Assembly: GCA_934757245.1 (NCBI GenBank)
Contig: CAKVLH010000002.1
Coordinates: 165,687-229,686 of the forward strand
DNA: 64,000 nucleotides
Source of the DNA: an uncultured Candidatus Melainabacteria bacterium
GTDB lineage: Bacteria > Cyanobacteriota > Vampirovibrionia > Gastranaerophilales > Gastranaerophilaceae
Direction of reading: 5' to 3'
This document shows, piece by piece, positions 1 through 9,133 of this stretch; the stretch's first letter is position 1, and every line of letters begins with the position of its first letter. A program made the translations under genes and the position numbers. The notes under the pieces were generated by a model that did no database searches, was not told the origin of the DNA, and saw only the letters and a list, made by a program, of their open reading frames with translations.

Positions 1-526
1 CAGGAAGCGCGGTCAATTCAATTTCGGAACAATTATTCACATCAAGTTTTTCTATCGGTTTTAATGGGATTTTCTTTTCTTCTTGTACTTGAGAATATGT
101 TTCATCTACAGTTATTTTCGGTAATATTTCAGAAATTCGTGCTTTAAATAATTTTGCATCATGAACTAATCCATTATAGGTTTTAAAAGAACTAAAACTT
201 TGACAAAACATATTCCAAAGCTCATCAAAACTATAAACTTCTGTATCTACAATGATAAATTCTCTATTTACACCACTTATATCGTCTTTTTCTTTAGCAA
301 TAATAATTTGATCTCTTGTTAATTCAAGTGAACAATATTTATTGGACAATTTCAAATTACGCCATATATTTTGATAAGGCGAAAGGTACATTTTAGCAGT
401 CTTAAGCGCTTGAAGGCGTCGAGTAGTAGAAACATTCGTTGTATTATTTTCATAACTTTCAATTACAACTATAATTATAGAAAATAATATTACGCCTAAT
501 AATAACCATAAGTTTATGCTATCCAT
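1..526 (-). CDS. Partial membrane-anchored protein with helix-hairpin-helix (ComEA-like) segment
   Basis: The reading frame starts at an ATG at 526 and is still open at the window edge, giving 175 codons of an incomplete protein. Residues 4-22 are a single hydrophobic segment, so the protein is probably tethered to the inner membrane by its N terminus. Residues 161-175 (LDVNNCSEIELTALP) match the start of a helix-hairpin-helix repeat of the ComEA type, a non-specific DNA-binding fold; the rest lies outside the window. The middle 100 residues are not recognised. A DNA-uptake role is possible by analogy with ComEA but is not shown. Confidence 0.65.
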   Translation of the reverse strand, partial: MDSINLWLLLGVILFSIIIVVIESYENNTTNVSTTRRLQALKTAKMYLSPYQNIWRNLKLSNKYCSLELTRDQIIIAKEKDDISGVNREFIIVDTEVYSFDELWNMFCQSFSSFKTYNGLVHDAKLFKARISEILPKITVDETYSQVQEEKKIPLKPIEKLDVNNCSEIELTALP

Positions 527-590
527 ACTAATAATCCTACCAAACTTATTGGCATATTTCATACTCTAAAGAAACTATTTGACTTTAATA

Positions 591-631
591 AAAAAATAAA
601 TGTACGCTTATTAGCGTACATTTATTTTTTT
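591..631. terminator. Bidirectional intrinsic terminator after infB
   Basis: Perfect 13-bp inverted repeat (595-607 with 614-626, 6-nt loop) flanked by A-run and T-run, so it can stop transcripts on either strand. It lies 16 bp past the infB stop and in the leader side of the partial upstream-reading gene. Confidence 0.8.
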
Positions 632-646
632 ATTTAGTAAAACAGT

Positions 647-3220
647 TTATTCTAATTCAGAACGTTCGATTTGTTGTTCAGTTGTAAACTTAACGATATC
701 ACCTTCTTGAATGTCATTAAATTTAACAAATGACAAACCGCATTCAAAACCTTGAGCAACTTCTTTAACGTCGTCTTTAAATCTCTTAAGTTGATCAACT
801 GCGCCTTTGAAGATTTCTTTGCCGTCTCTGTAGATAGTTGCGGTATCGTTTCTGTTAATCTTACCTTCTGTAACATAGCAACCTGCGATTTTTTGAATTT
901 TACCGATTGTGAAGATTTGTCTGATTTCAACTTGACCTGTAACAACTTCTTTAACTTCCGGTGAAAGAAGAGAAATCATTGTCTTTTCAATGTCTTCCAA
1001 GATTTGATAAATAATATCGTATTTCTTGATTGTTACGCCTTCTCTTTCAGCCGCTGCAAGTGCATTCGCGTCTTCTTTAACTGTAAATCCTAAGATTAAA
1101 GCGTTTGAAGCTGACGCCAACATAACATCGGCTTCTGAAATATCACCAACACCAACGTGAATAATCTTAGTAACGATTTCTTTTGATTCAAATTGAGCAA
1201 TCGCTTGTGCTACAGCTTCCGCAGAACCATGAGTATTAGCTTTAATAATCAAGTTCAATTGCGGAATATCGCCTTCTGCATCACCTGATTCTCTTCTCAT
1301 GTGAGCAGGTAACATAGCATCAAGACGATTATTACGTTCTTTTTCTTTACGCTTATCAACAATTGCTTTCATTTCTTTTTCGTTCTTAACTACTTCAAAG
1401 AAATCGCCCGCATTTGGAACTTCTGTTAAACCTAAAACCTCAACAGGAGTTGAAGGTTCTGCTTTCACAATTCTTTCGCCGGAGTCTGAAAGCAATGCTC
1501 TTACTCTACCGCAAGCTGTACCAACTACAATGCAGTTGCCTGTTCTTAATGTACCATTTTGAACAAGAAGTGTTGCAACAGGGCCTTTACCTTTATCCAA
1601 GTTAGCTTCGATAACTACACCGGAAGCTTCCGCTTTAGGGTTAGCTTTAAGGTCTTCTAAATCTGCTACAAGCAAGATGTATTCTAACAATTCATCAATA
1701 CCCGTTCCTTGCAAAGCTGAAACATTAACCGTAATTGTTTCGCCACCCCAAGCTTCAGGAACAAGTCCATGTTCTGTTAATTGTTGCAATACTCTATCTG
1801 GATTTGCACCAGGTTTATCGCACTTGTTAACTGCTACGATAATTGGAACTTCCGCTGCTTTTGCGTGGTTAATAGCTTCAATTGTTTGAGGCATGATACC
1901 GTCATCTGCTGCAACAACCAAAATCGCGATATCAGTTGCTTTCGCACCTCTGGCACGCATTTCTGTGAACGCTTCGTGCCCCGGAGTATCAACGAAAACG
2001 ATTTTCTTTTCGTGTTTGTTATCAAGATAAACCGTGTAGGCACCGATAGATTGTGTGATACCACCAACTTCGGTTGCAACGATTTTGTGTTTAGAAGCAC
2101 GAATGCTATCAAGTAATGTAGTTTTACCATGGTCAACGTGTCCCATAATACTTACTACAGGTGCGCGTTTCTTTAATAATTTTTTATCAACTTCTGTAAG
2201 CGCTTTTTGTTTTTGTTCTTTTTCAAGTTCTTCTTCCATGAAAGCTTCGATATCTTCTTCAAGAACTTCAAGTTCATATTCTGCACAAACCTTTTTAATT
2301 GTTTCAACATCAATAAGTTGGTTTACTGTTGCCATAACGCCTTGGAACATCAAGAACTTAACGATTTCGGCAGGTGATTTATGAATTTTATCCGCCAACT
2401 CACTAATTGTCATTGGTTGGTTTACAACAATTTGTTTAACCTCTGCTTGTTCTTCTTCCTTGTGAGATTTCTTTTTGTGTTTTTGTGCAGCTGCTTTTTC
2501 CAAAGAAATCATTTCTTGGTCTTCTTTTTTAGAATTGAAATCTTTGTCTTTCTTTTTGCTGTCAACTTTTTTCTTACCACCTGTAGAATTACTTTTGCCT
2601 TCGTAAATTTCTTGAGGAATAATTCTTCTTTCAACAAGTTTCTTTTCGTGTCCGCCTTTATTAAACGGTTTTTTATCTCCTCTTTCAGGTCTGTCAGTTT
2701 TTTCACCTTCTTTTTTAACCGGTTTTTGAGGCGCACGTCTTACGATTTCGATTCTTGATTGGTTTTTAGGGTATTCAATCTTTGTTCTTTCAATTCTTAC
2801 AGCAGGCTTTTCGGCTTTTTTAATTTCAGGTTTTTCAGCCTTAACTTCTTCTGTTTTTTCAACTTTTTTTTCAGCAACTTTTGGTTGAGGAGCTTTTCTA
2901 ACAACTTCAATTCTGCTAACAGGTTTTGCTTTTTCTACACGTTCAACCTTTACCGTTTCTTCTTTTGGTTCTTCTTTTTTAGACGCTGTAGTTTCTTCAG
3001 TTGCAGGAGCTTTAGATTTTTTAACAACAAAAGCTTTTGGCTTAGAATTAGATTTTTTAGGCAAAAGTCCTAAATGCTCTTTAAGCTTGCGAATTTGAGT
3101 CGGAGTTACGGTATTAGAGTGCGACTTTACCATTATATCTACTTCTCCAAACTTTTCGATAACCTCTTTGCTGGTCATTCCGAGTTCTTTTGCTAATTCA
3201 CTAACTCTAATACTATTCAT
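647..3220 (-). CDS. infB: Translation initiation factor IF-2
   Basis: GTPase that delivers fMet-tRNA to the 30S subunit and promotes 70S joining. Residues 1-50 form a first IF2_N helix domain and about 265-320 a second one. The G domain carries GHVDHGKT (360-367), DTPG (411-414) and NKCD (465-468). The C-terminal half has the usual beta-barrel and fMet-tRNA binding domains, and 857 aa is normal. The linker at 60-260 is highly charged and repeats an [14 protein letters not shown] motif (about 103-112 and 156-165), lineage-specific low complexity. The ATG is preceded by GAAAGGAAA. It sits 23 bp after ylxR and the two probably form one operon; nusA, the usual upstream partner, is absent here. 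Confidence 0.97.
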   Translation of the reverse strand: MNSIRVSELAKELGMTSKEVIEKFGEVDIMVKSHSNTVTPTQIRKLKEHLGLLPKKSNSKPKAFVVKKSKAPATEETTASKKEEPKEETVKVERVEKAKPVSRIEVVRKAPQPKVAEKKVEKTEEVKAEKPEIKKAEKPAVRIERTKIEYPKNQSRIEIVRRAPQKPVKKEGEKTDRPERGDKKPFNKGGHEKKLVERRIIPQEIYEGKSNSTGGKKKVDSKKKDKDFNSKKEDQEMISLEKAAAQKHKKKSHKEEEQAEVKQIVVNQPMTISELADKIHKSPAEIVKFLMFQGVMATVNQLIDVETIKKVCAEYELEVLEEDIEAFMEEELEKEQKQKALTEVDKKLLKKRAPVVSIMGHVDHGKTTLLDSIRASKHKIVATEVGGITQSIGAYTVYLDNKHEKKIVFVDTPGHEAFTEMRARGAKATDIAILVVAADDGIMPQTIEAINHAKAAEVPIIVAVNKCDKPGANPDRVLQQLTEHGLVPEAWGGETITVNVSALQGTGIDELLEYILLVADLEDLKANPKAEASGVVIEANLDKGKGPVATLLVQNGTLRTGNCIVVGTACGRVRALLSDSGERIVKAEPSTPVEVLGLTEVPNAGDFFEVVKNEKEMKAIVDKRKEKERNNRLDAMLPAHMRRESGDAEGDIPQLNLIIKANTHGSAEAVAQAIAQFESKEIVTKIIHVGVGDISEADVMLASASNALILGFTVKEDANALAAAEREGVTIKKYDIIYQILEDIEKTMISLLSPEVKEVVTGQVEIRQIFTIGKIQKIAGCYVTEGKINRNDTATIYRDGKEIFKGAVDQLKRFKDDVKEVAQGFECGLSFVKFNDIQEGDIVKFTTEQQIERSELE

Positions 3221-3243
3221 ATATTATATATTTCCTTTCAAAT

Positions 3244-3501
3244 TTATTTCTCTTTTTCAAGCAAAACCAAAAGTTCTGTTTTTTCAAGAGTTGCGTTGGT
3301 TTTTAACGCTTTATTCAGCTTTGATTTTTTAAACGCTGATTCAATACAACTTTGATTATAACAAAGATATGCAGATCTGCCAAATATTTTAGAATTCGGG
3401 TTTATAACCAATTGCCCGTCGTCATGTTTCTTGGTAATTCTGATAAGATTTTCTCTTGGTTTAAATTCTCCGCAGGCAACGCATTTTCTTTGTTCGTTCA
3501 T
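3244..3501 (-). CDS. ylxR: YlxR family RNA-binding protein
   Basis: 85-aa member of the YlxR family, found in the nusA-infB operon of many bacteria and described in Bacillus subtilis as a modulator of RNase P. The hallmark CVACGEF near the N terminus and the GRSAYLC followed by a further cysteine (the GRGAYLC-type loop) are visible. It directly precedes infB, as expected for the family, but the locus starts here, without rimP or nusA. The start has no clear Shine-Dalgarno, and an AT-rich TTGTTT...TTATAA promoter-like sequence ends about 10 nt upstream, so the mRNA may be nearly leaderless. Confidence 0.9.
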   Translation of the reverse strand: MNEQRKCVACGEFKPRENLIRITKKHDDGQLVINPNSKIFGRSAYLCYNQSCIESAFKKSKLNKALKTNATLEKTELLVLLEKEK

Positions 3502-3555
3502 ATTTTATTTATAACATAAATATTATTAAAATTAAACAATTATAATCATAGACAG

Positions 3556-3580
3556 GTAGGTCAGGCATTGCCTGACCTAC
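3556..3580. repeat. REP-like hairpin with GTAGG head
   Basis: Perfect inverted repeat with 11-bp arms (GTAGGTCAGGC and its complement) around ATT. It belongs to the GTAGG-headed family also seen at 4023, 11425, 11831, 11867, 18150, 28225 and 63707-63855. It may serve as a terminator for the gene ending at 3603. Confidence 0.7.
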
Positions 3581-3602
3581 TCAATATTAATAATTTTAAA
3601 TT

Positions 3603-3917
3603 TTAATCTTTTTTGTTTTTATTGCCATTAAAATACCAACGAAATCCCCAATGCTCTTTGCCAATTTCAGAGTCTGGCATTGCAGTACAAAATGCTAGAC
3701 ATCCAACAACAGAACCCAAAATCTTTAAAAGATCTTTTTTATCTTTCTTTGCTTCGGTTGTGCGATTATTTTGCTCAATTACAGGTTTTGTTGTTGTCAT
3801 ATTTTTTGCTTGAAGAGTTGTTCCAGCAACTAATGTAGAAAGTGCAACCATAGAACCTATTGCAGTATTTCTTGCTGTTTTTGACAAATTTGTACTCATA
3901 ATTTTTTGAATTTTCAT
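3603..3917 (-). CDS. Small exported or membrane protein of unknown function
   Basis: 104 aa, not recognised. Residues 15-37 form a signal-peptide-like stretch (IGSMVALSTLVAGTTLQA), followed by a charged Lys/Thr-rich linker, a second hydrophobic segment (LLKILGSVVGCLAFC, about 62-77) and a basic tail ending in NGNKNKKD. A Sec-exported small protein, or one with two membrane segments, is equally possible. A good AAGGAA Shine-Dalgarno precedes the ATG. It stands alone between two GTAGG hairpins (3556 and 4023), so it is probably a monocistronic accessory gene. Confidence 0.6.
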   Translation of the reverse strand: MKIQKIMSTNLSKTARNTAIGSMVALSTLVAGTTLQAKNMTTTKPVIEQNNRTTEAKKDKKDLLKILGSVVGCLAFCTAMPDSEIGKEHWGFRWYFNGNKNKKD

Positions 3918-4022
3918 TTTTTATTCCTTTTTTGCTTGTACATACAAGTAAAAACATGAACATTTTTTTTGCACATAAAAATGATTGAATTTAATATTTG
4001 TTTACAATGTTAATATTTAGTA

Positions 4023-4043
4023 GTAGGTCAGGAATTGCCTGAC
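4023..4043. repeat. REP-like hairpin with GTAGG head
   Basis: GTAGG followed by TCAGG-AATTG-CCTGA. Nearly the same sequence as the 3556 and 11867 copies. It lies 10 bp beyond the prfA stop and may aid its termination. Confidence 0.6.
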
Positions 4044-4052
4044 AAATACTTT

Positions 4053-5138
4053 CTAAGCTTGTGTTTCAGCCAATTTTTCCAACTTCAACTTTTGATCGTA
4101 TTCTGTCAACAAATTAATTAACTCGTCCAAATCGCCATCAATTACTGTCCAAACGTTAAGGTTGTGATTAATTCGGTGGTCTGTCAATCGACCTTGTGGG
4201 AAGTTATAAGTTCTGATACGTTCGCTTCTATCACCTGTTCCAACTTGAGAACGTCTTAAGTCGGTGATTTCTTGCATTTGTTTTTGAACTTCCATATCAT
4301 AAAGTTTTGCCTTCAAGATTTGCAAAGCTCTTTCTTTGTTTTGCAATTGTGAACGTTCTTCTGTACAGAAAATCATAATTCCTGTTGGTTTGTGGAATAC
4401 ACGTGCTGCGGTTTCAACTTTGTTTACGTTTTGACCACCCGCACCGCCTGAACGAGCAGTTGAAATTTCAACATCATTCATATTTAATTCAACTTCAACA
4501 TCATCAACTTCAGGCATAACTGCAACTGTAGCAGTAGAAGTGTGAACTCTGCCTTGTGATTCTGTAGCAGGAACTCTTTGAACTCTGTGAACGCCTGATT
4601 CGTATTTAAGACGAGAATAAATACTATCGCCTTTCATAGAAATAATAACTTCGCTTACACCGCCGGCTTCGCATTCAGTTTTGCTCAAAATTTGAGTTTG
4701 CCAGCCCATTTTATCAGCGTAGCGCATGTACATTCTCATCAAATCGCCTGCGAAAATGTTTGCTTCGTCTCCGCCTGCGCCACCTCTGATTTCAAGCATA
4801 ATATCTTTATCATCCATCGGGTCGCGTGGAAGAAGAAGAACTTTCATTCTTTCTTCGTATTCAGGAATCTTTGCTTCATTTTCTTCCATTTCAGCTTTCA
4901 AAAACTGTTTCATTTCTTCGTCTTTTTCTTCGTGAATAAGTTGTTTTGCTTCATCAATCGCATCAACAGCTTTTTTCCACGCATAATAAAGTTCAACAGT
5001 TTCTTCCATTGATTTTCTTTGTTTTGACAAATCACGGAATTTATTGTAATCAGCGATTACATTAGGGTCAGATAGAGTTTGACCTAATTCAACATATCTT
5101 TTTTCTATCTGAACGATTTTATCTAACATGTCTTTCAT
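4053..5138 (-). CDS. prfA: Peptide chain release factor 1
   Basis: Recognises UAA and UAG in the ribosomal A site and triggers peptide release. The tripeptide PAT (190-192, the PxT codon-recognition motif typical of RF1 rather than RF2) and the catalytic GGQ (234-236) are both visible. 361 aa is full length. A second in-frame ATG four codons in would give the more usual MLDK start, but AGAGG is well spaced for the first ATG. It is not paired with prmC (hemK), the frequent partner. Its stop is followed by a GTAGG hairpin. Confidence 0.96.
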   Translation of the reverse strand: MKDMLDKIVQIEKRYVELGQTLSDPNVIADYNKFRDLSKQRKSMEETVELYYAWKKAVDAIDEAKQLIHEEKDEEMKQFLKAEMEENEAKIPEYEERMKVLLLPRDPMDDKDIMLEIRGGAGGDEANIFAGDLMRMYMRYADKMGWQTQILSKTECEAGGVSEVIISMKGDSIYSRLKYESGVHRVQRVPATESQGRVHTSTATVAVMPEVDDVEVELNMNDVEISTARSGGAGGQNVNKVETAARVFHKPTGIMIFCTEERSQLQNKERALQILKAKLYDMEVQKQMQEITDLRRSQVGTGDRSERIRTYNFPQGRLTDHRINHNLNVWTVIDGDLDELINLLTEYDQKLKLEKLAETQA

Positions 5139-5213
5139 AATTTTTACCTCTTTAATTCAAGTATAAATCAAACATGCAAAATAAAATAGAGCGCCCTTTC
5201 TAAAAGGTTTATA

Positions 5214-6080
5214 TTAGTCGTTCATTTGTTTTTTTAAGGTGGTTTTAACTCCGCTCAAAGGCCCGTTGTTTGGCGCTTTTAAATTTTCATAATATTTTTT
5301 TACATATACAACAGGAAATTTTGGAAGCCATACAAACTTCATAATTATAGAAGCTGCGTCAGCACCTTGAGAAAACATAAGCTCATCAATAGTTTGTTCA
5401 TAAGCAGGTGAAATAGAAGAAAAAACTTTCAGAAAATAATTTGTTGCGCTTACGCTATAATATCCGGTTGTTGTTACAGGTTTTGAAAGTAATTCTGTTA
5501 TCTTAAATTCAGATTCATCTTCTAAAGTATTCATATCAAAAGGCATTTCAAGCTTTTCGTCTTTCATTCTTATAATCTCATATTTTTCGCCATTAAATAC
5601 AAGTATCATAGTGTTTGGTTTAGGCATATAAATATCATCAAAAATATTGTCTAAAATCGGTTGACCGTTAAAATCAGTAACTCCGTATTTGTAGTTTTTG
5701 CAAGTCAAAAACATACCGCCATAAAGCAAATCAATAGATTGATATTCGACTGGAAGAATCGCAAATCCTTGTTCGTCAAACAATCCGTACTTATCACCTT
5801 TTTTTAGTTTTACGAACTTTCCGAGCACTCTGTCCGCATTTGAGTATTTAGGTTCAACCAAAATGTTTCCGTTACTATCCATAACGCCGAATTTTGTACC
5901 TTTTTGAATAATCCAGCCTTTTTCGCCCAATCTGATTAGTTTCTTGTAATTCGCGTCAACAATGATTGCACCGTTCTCGTCTTTTAAACCGAACTTGCCG
6001 TTGTCGCTAAAAACAGTCGGAGACGCAAATACAGATGTTTGTAACATTAGTAATAAAAAGATAAAAGCTAACTTCTTCAT
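5214..6080 (-). CDS. Secreted WG-repeat protein
   Basis: 288 aa with a cleavable-looking signal peptide (residues 1-19, ending in SVFA). The N-terminal half consists of WG-type beta repeats, recognisable by recurring KFGLKDENG, KFGVMDSNG, KYGLFDEQG and KYGVTDFNG units about 35-40 residues apart. The C-terminal 120 residues contain no repeat and are not recognised. WG repeats are structural and do not reveal a substrate, so only an extracytoplasmic location is inferred. The gene stands between prfA (same strand) and a divergent AsmA-like gene; no terminator is evident after it. Confidence 0.75.
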   Translation of the reverse strand: MKKLAFIFLLLMLQTSVFASPTVFSDNGKFGLKDENGAIIVDANYKKLIRLGEKGWIIQKGTKFGVMDSNGNILVEPKYSNADRVLGKFVKLKKGDKYGLFDEQGFAILPVEYQSIDLLYGGMFLTCKNYKYGVTDFNGQPILDNIFDDIYMPKPNTMILVFNGEKYEIIRMKDEKLEMPFDMNTLEDESEFKITELLSKPVTTTGYYSVSATNYFLKVFSSISPAYEQTIDELMFSQGADAASIIMKFVWLPKFPVVYVKKYYENLKAPNNGPLSGVKTTLKKQMND

Positions 6081-6164
6081 AAAAGCAGATTAACATAAAA
6101 TTGAAGCAGAAAAAAGTATATTTGGTGCAATAGTTAATATGGTACGCCGTAGGCTAGAATATAT

Positions 6165-6198
6165 TTGACACATCACCTAAAAAGTTTTATGTTATAAT
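6165..6198 (+). promoter_or_regulatory. Promoter abutting the AsmA-like start codon
   Basis: TTGACA at 6165-6170 is followed 17 bp later by TATGTT (6188-6193), which overlaps a perfect TATAAT at 6193-6198. The ATG is at 6206, so either choice leaves a 5' leader of only about 0-6 nt and no Shine-Dalgarno is present. Confidence 0.5.
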
Positions 6199-6205
6199 TT
6201 TGATT

Positions 6206-8974
6206 ATGAGAAAGAGCGTCAAAATATTAACCTCAACAGTTTGTACTGCAGTAGTAATCGCAGGTGCAGGAGTTTGCACTTATCTTTATACATTGCCAAA
6301 GCTTGTTTCAAGTGCATGGTTAAATAAAGTTGCAGTAAAAGAAGCGACTGAAATTTTGAACGCGGATTTATCAATAAAAAATCCGAAACTTGCGACTAGT
6401 TTTAGTCCAAATATCGGTTTTACTTTAGAAGAATTAACGCTTAGTAAAGACAACAAACAAATACTTGCTCTAAACAATTTAGATACAGAATTTTCTTTCA
6501 AAGATATTTTTGCAAAACGTATTATTGTAAAAAAACTCCTTGCTGATAACGTTTTTGTTAACGCATCTGACTTGATGTCGATTTTACCAAAAACAGAGCA
6601 AAAAGAAGAAAAGCCGAGCGAGTTTAGTATAGACATGTTTTCTACGATTTTGGGTGTTAGAAAATGTTTGATTACATACAACATGGATGATGTCGGGATA
6701 AAATTTGATGCGCAAAATTTAATGCTTGATAGAACTCAGGCTAAAAAATATTTGCACTTTGATTTTGATTTCTTTATGACGAAAGGACAAGACAAAATCC
6801 AAGTTTCAGCTGATGACAAACATTGTATTTATATGGGTAATGGCGAATTACATATAGATAAATTTCCGATAGAAATTGATAAATCAAAAATTGTAATTGA
6901 CGCTTTTGCTTCCAGAAAAGCCGGCATGAACTTAAATGTTTCATCCAGAAATTTTAGCGCGCGTGATATTTATAATATTGTGTCTTCAAATATAATTATG
7001 CCAAACGGCAAAGAAATGCTTGCGCCAATTTGTGATGTAAAAGGTAGTGTGGATTTTAATCTTCATCTAACTAAACAAAATATTCGCGGTGATATTAATG
7101 TAAATGAATCAGAATTCAAGATAAAAGATTTGATGAAAATGCCTGTAAAAATTACGCAAGGCATTGTTGAAATCGGTAACAAAGATATTACTTTGAAAGA
7201 TTTTAAAGGTTATTACAACAACAAAACTAATGATACTTTGACAATGGAAGGCACAGTTAAAGATTATTGGAAGACTTGCGACACAAAAATAGTTTCTGAT
7301 ATTTTTGTGAACGACGATTTCTTTAGAGAGTATCTTTCTAAAATGCTCGGCTCTCCAATCAGCTTGGTTGGTGATGCGGGTTCAAGATTAACTTTGACTT
7401 CAAAAAATGGCTCTTGTGATATTTTGTGGTATTTTTTGCTTAAAGAAGGCGAAGGCTTTATGTTGGGCGACCAGTCAATGGTGTTGAAGGATTATAAAAC
7501 TCTTTTCAAGGTTGATTTGAGCGTCGTAAAAAACATTTTGAAAATCAACACGATTGATTATTTTATAACAAACGAGTTGAAAAAAGGCATGACGCCTGTA
7601 CTTTCAATTAATGGCAATCTTGATATGGCAGATAATATGAAGCTTCAAGATATTCATCTGAAAATTCCGCGTCCTTTGCCGAGTGAATTTTTAAACTTTT
7701 TAGCAGGTCAAAAAATATTTAAAAAAGGTACTATTACAGGCGAAATGGGTGTGATTAATACGGGCGAGTTCCCTGTAATGGAAGGAGTTATAACTCTTGA
7801 TAAAGTTAGAATTCCATCTCAAAGACTTTTTATCAAATCCGCTAAAATCGGGGCTAAAGGCGATAAGTTGGGCGCGATTGCAGAAGGAAGATTTAAGCGC
7901 TCAAAATATAATTTTAAAGGTTATATTGTTAATGATTTAAGACTGCCGATTGTGGTTAAGAATGTAGATTTGAGCGTTGATAATATTGATATAGAAAGAT
8001 TTTTGGCGAATAGTCAAGAGAGTAATGTTAATAATACCCTCTCCCCTTCCCTCTCCACAGGAGAGGGGGCTTCGCAAGACGCAGAAGCCGATACTAACGT
8101 TGATGTTCCAACATTCCAAAAGGGTTTGATTATTGTTGAAAAATGCATGTTAAATCTCGAAAATGGAAAATATAAAAACGTTAATTTTGGTAATTTGCAC
8201 GCAAACTTGACGCTTGATAAAGACGGAATTTTGAATTTGCAATCAAACAAATTTGATATTGCGGAAGGTATTTCTACATTAAAAGTTCGCGCTGATTTGA
8301 TTAAAAACAAATATTATTTAAGGCTTGGTGTAAAAGATGTTAACTCAACTATTATGGCGGATGCGCTTTTAGGCTTGCCAAGAGAAATTTCCGGAAAAGC
8401 AATGGGATTAGTTGAGATTAATTCTGATGCGAGTCTTAAACTTAATGGTGATATTAAATTTAATATTCAAAACGGTACGATTGAAAAAATCGGATATGTC
8501 GAATACATTTTGAAAGTTGCAGCGCTGTTTAGGAATCCGCTTGTAATGATTTCTCCGACTACAGTTGGAGATTTGGTTAACATTCCGGACGGCAAATTTG
8601 ACGTGATTAAGGGTGAATTGAAGCTTAAAGATAACGTAATTGAAAGAATGATGATAAAATCTTCTGCTAAACAACTTGCTTCATTTATTGTTGGAAGATA
8701 TGATTTGAACACTAATGATGCGACTTTGAGAATTTATACAAAAATGTCAAATAAAGGTGAAGGTTTTGCCGGAGTTTTGAGAAACATATCTTTGAACAGT
8801 TTAGCTAATAGGATTTCTTCAAGCGGAAGAAATGAAAGCAACTATTATGCGTCTGAAATTGAACAAATTCCGCAACTTGAGGTTGACGAGAAAGATGCGC
8901 AAGTGTTCTTAACTAAAGTTGATGGTGATGTCATGAATTTCAATTTCTTGTCTTCTCTTAAGAGAATCAAATAG
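6206..8974 (+). CDS. AsmA/TamB-like envelope protein
   Basis: 922 aa with one N-terminal membrane anchor (about residues 5-28) and a long periplasmic beta-rich body. The opening pattern (TLPKLVSSAWLNKVAVKEA followed by LTLSKDNKQILALNNL) and the C-terminal domain with repeated short strands are typical of AsmA-family proteins, which bridge the envelope and are implicated in phospholipid transport to the outer membrane. ATG at 6206 is preferred over an in-frame TTG at 6200. Residues about 610-628 (NTLSPSLSTGEGASQDAEA) are encoded by a palindromic GC-rich insert (8032-8090). A second AsmA-like gene lies at 58892-62584. Function in transport is inferred from the family only. Confidence 0.75.
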   Translation: MRKSVKILTSTVCTAVVIAGAGVCTYLYTLPKLVSSAWLNKVAVKEATEILNADLSIKNPKLATSFSPNIGFTLEELTLSKDNKQILALNNLDTEFSFKDIFAKRIIVKKLLADNVFVNASDLMSILPKTEQKEEKPSEFSIDMFSTILGVRKCLITYNMDDVGIKFDAQNLMLDRTQAKKYLHFDFDFFMTKGQDKIQVSADDKHCIYMGNGELHIDKFPIEIDKSKIVIDAFASRKAGMNLNVSSRNFSARDIYNIVSSNIIMPNGKEMLAPICDVKGSVDFNLHLTKQNIRGDINVNESEFKIKDLMKMPVKITQGIVEIGNKDITLKDFKGYYNNKTNDTLTMEGTVKDYWKTCDTKIVSDIFVNDDFFREYLSKMLGSPISLVGDAGSRLTLTSKNGSCDILWYFLLKEGEGFMLGDQSMVLKDYKTLFKVDLSVVKNILKINTIDYFITNELKKGMTPVLSINGNLDMADNMKLQDIHLKIPRPLPSEFLNFLAGQKIFKKGTITGEMGVINTGEFPVMEGVITLDKVRIPSQRLFIKSAKIGAKGDKLGAIAEGRFKRSKYNFKGYIVNDLRLPIVVKNVDLSVDNIDIERFLANSQESNVNNTLSPSLSTGEGASQDAEADTNVDVPTFQKGLIIVEKCMLNLENGKYKNVNFGNLHANLTLDKDGILNLQSNKFDIAEGISTLKVRADLIKNKYYLRLGVKDVNSTIMADALLGLPREISGKAMGLVEINSDASLKLNGDIKFNIQNGTIEKIGYVEYILKVAALFRNPLVMISPTTVGDLVNIPDGKFDVIKGELKLKDNVIERMMIKSSAKQLASFIVGRYDLNTNDATLRIYTKMSNKGEGFAGVLRNISLNSLANRISSSGRNESNYYASEIEQIPQLEVDEKDAQVFLTKVDGDVMNFNFLSSLKRIK
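8032..8090. repeat. Palindromic element inserted in frame in the AsmA-like gene
   Basis: CCCTCTCC (8049-8056) and GGAGAGGG (8060-8067) form an 8-bp stem with a 3-nt loop, followed by a second hairpin GGCTTC...GAAGCC (8068-8089). The GC-rich sequence contrasts with the AT-rich gene. Related CTCTCC/GGAGAG sequences occur at 47548-47564 and 31492-31505. Confidence 0.65.
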
Positions 8975-9065
8975 AAAGTTTCTTTTGGATTAGATACATT
9001 ATTTCTTCTTTATAAAATCTTTATAAATGTTGTTAAAACAACTGTACCATGTTTTTTTTATGGGG

Positions 9066-9112
9066 TATAATATTAATTAACAAAGTAGTGATAGAAAAAG
9101 TCCGAACGGACT
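9066..9112 (+). promoter_or_regulatory. pfl promoter -10 and leader palindrome
   Basis: Perfect TATAAT at 9066-9071, with only a weak -35 (TGTACC, 9043-9048). The roughly 55-nt leader contains the palindrome AGTCCGAACGGACT (9099-9112) just before an AAGGAG Shine-Dalgarno. No FNR-type site was found. Confidence 0.5.
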
Positions 9113-9133
9113 GGAAAAGACAAGGAGATTAAA

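Noticed and set aside
2381..3073. Open frames of 104-125 codons opposite infB
   Set aside because: They are shadows of the Lys/Glu-rich linker of IF-2, giving Phe-rich nonsense without start signals.
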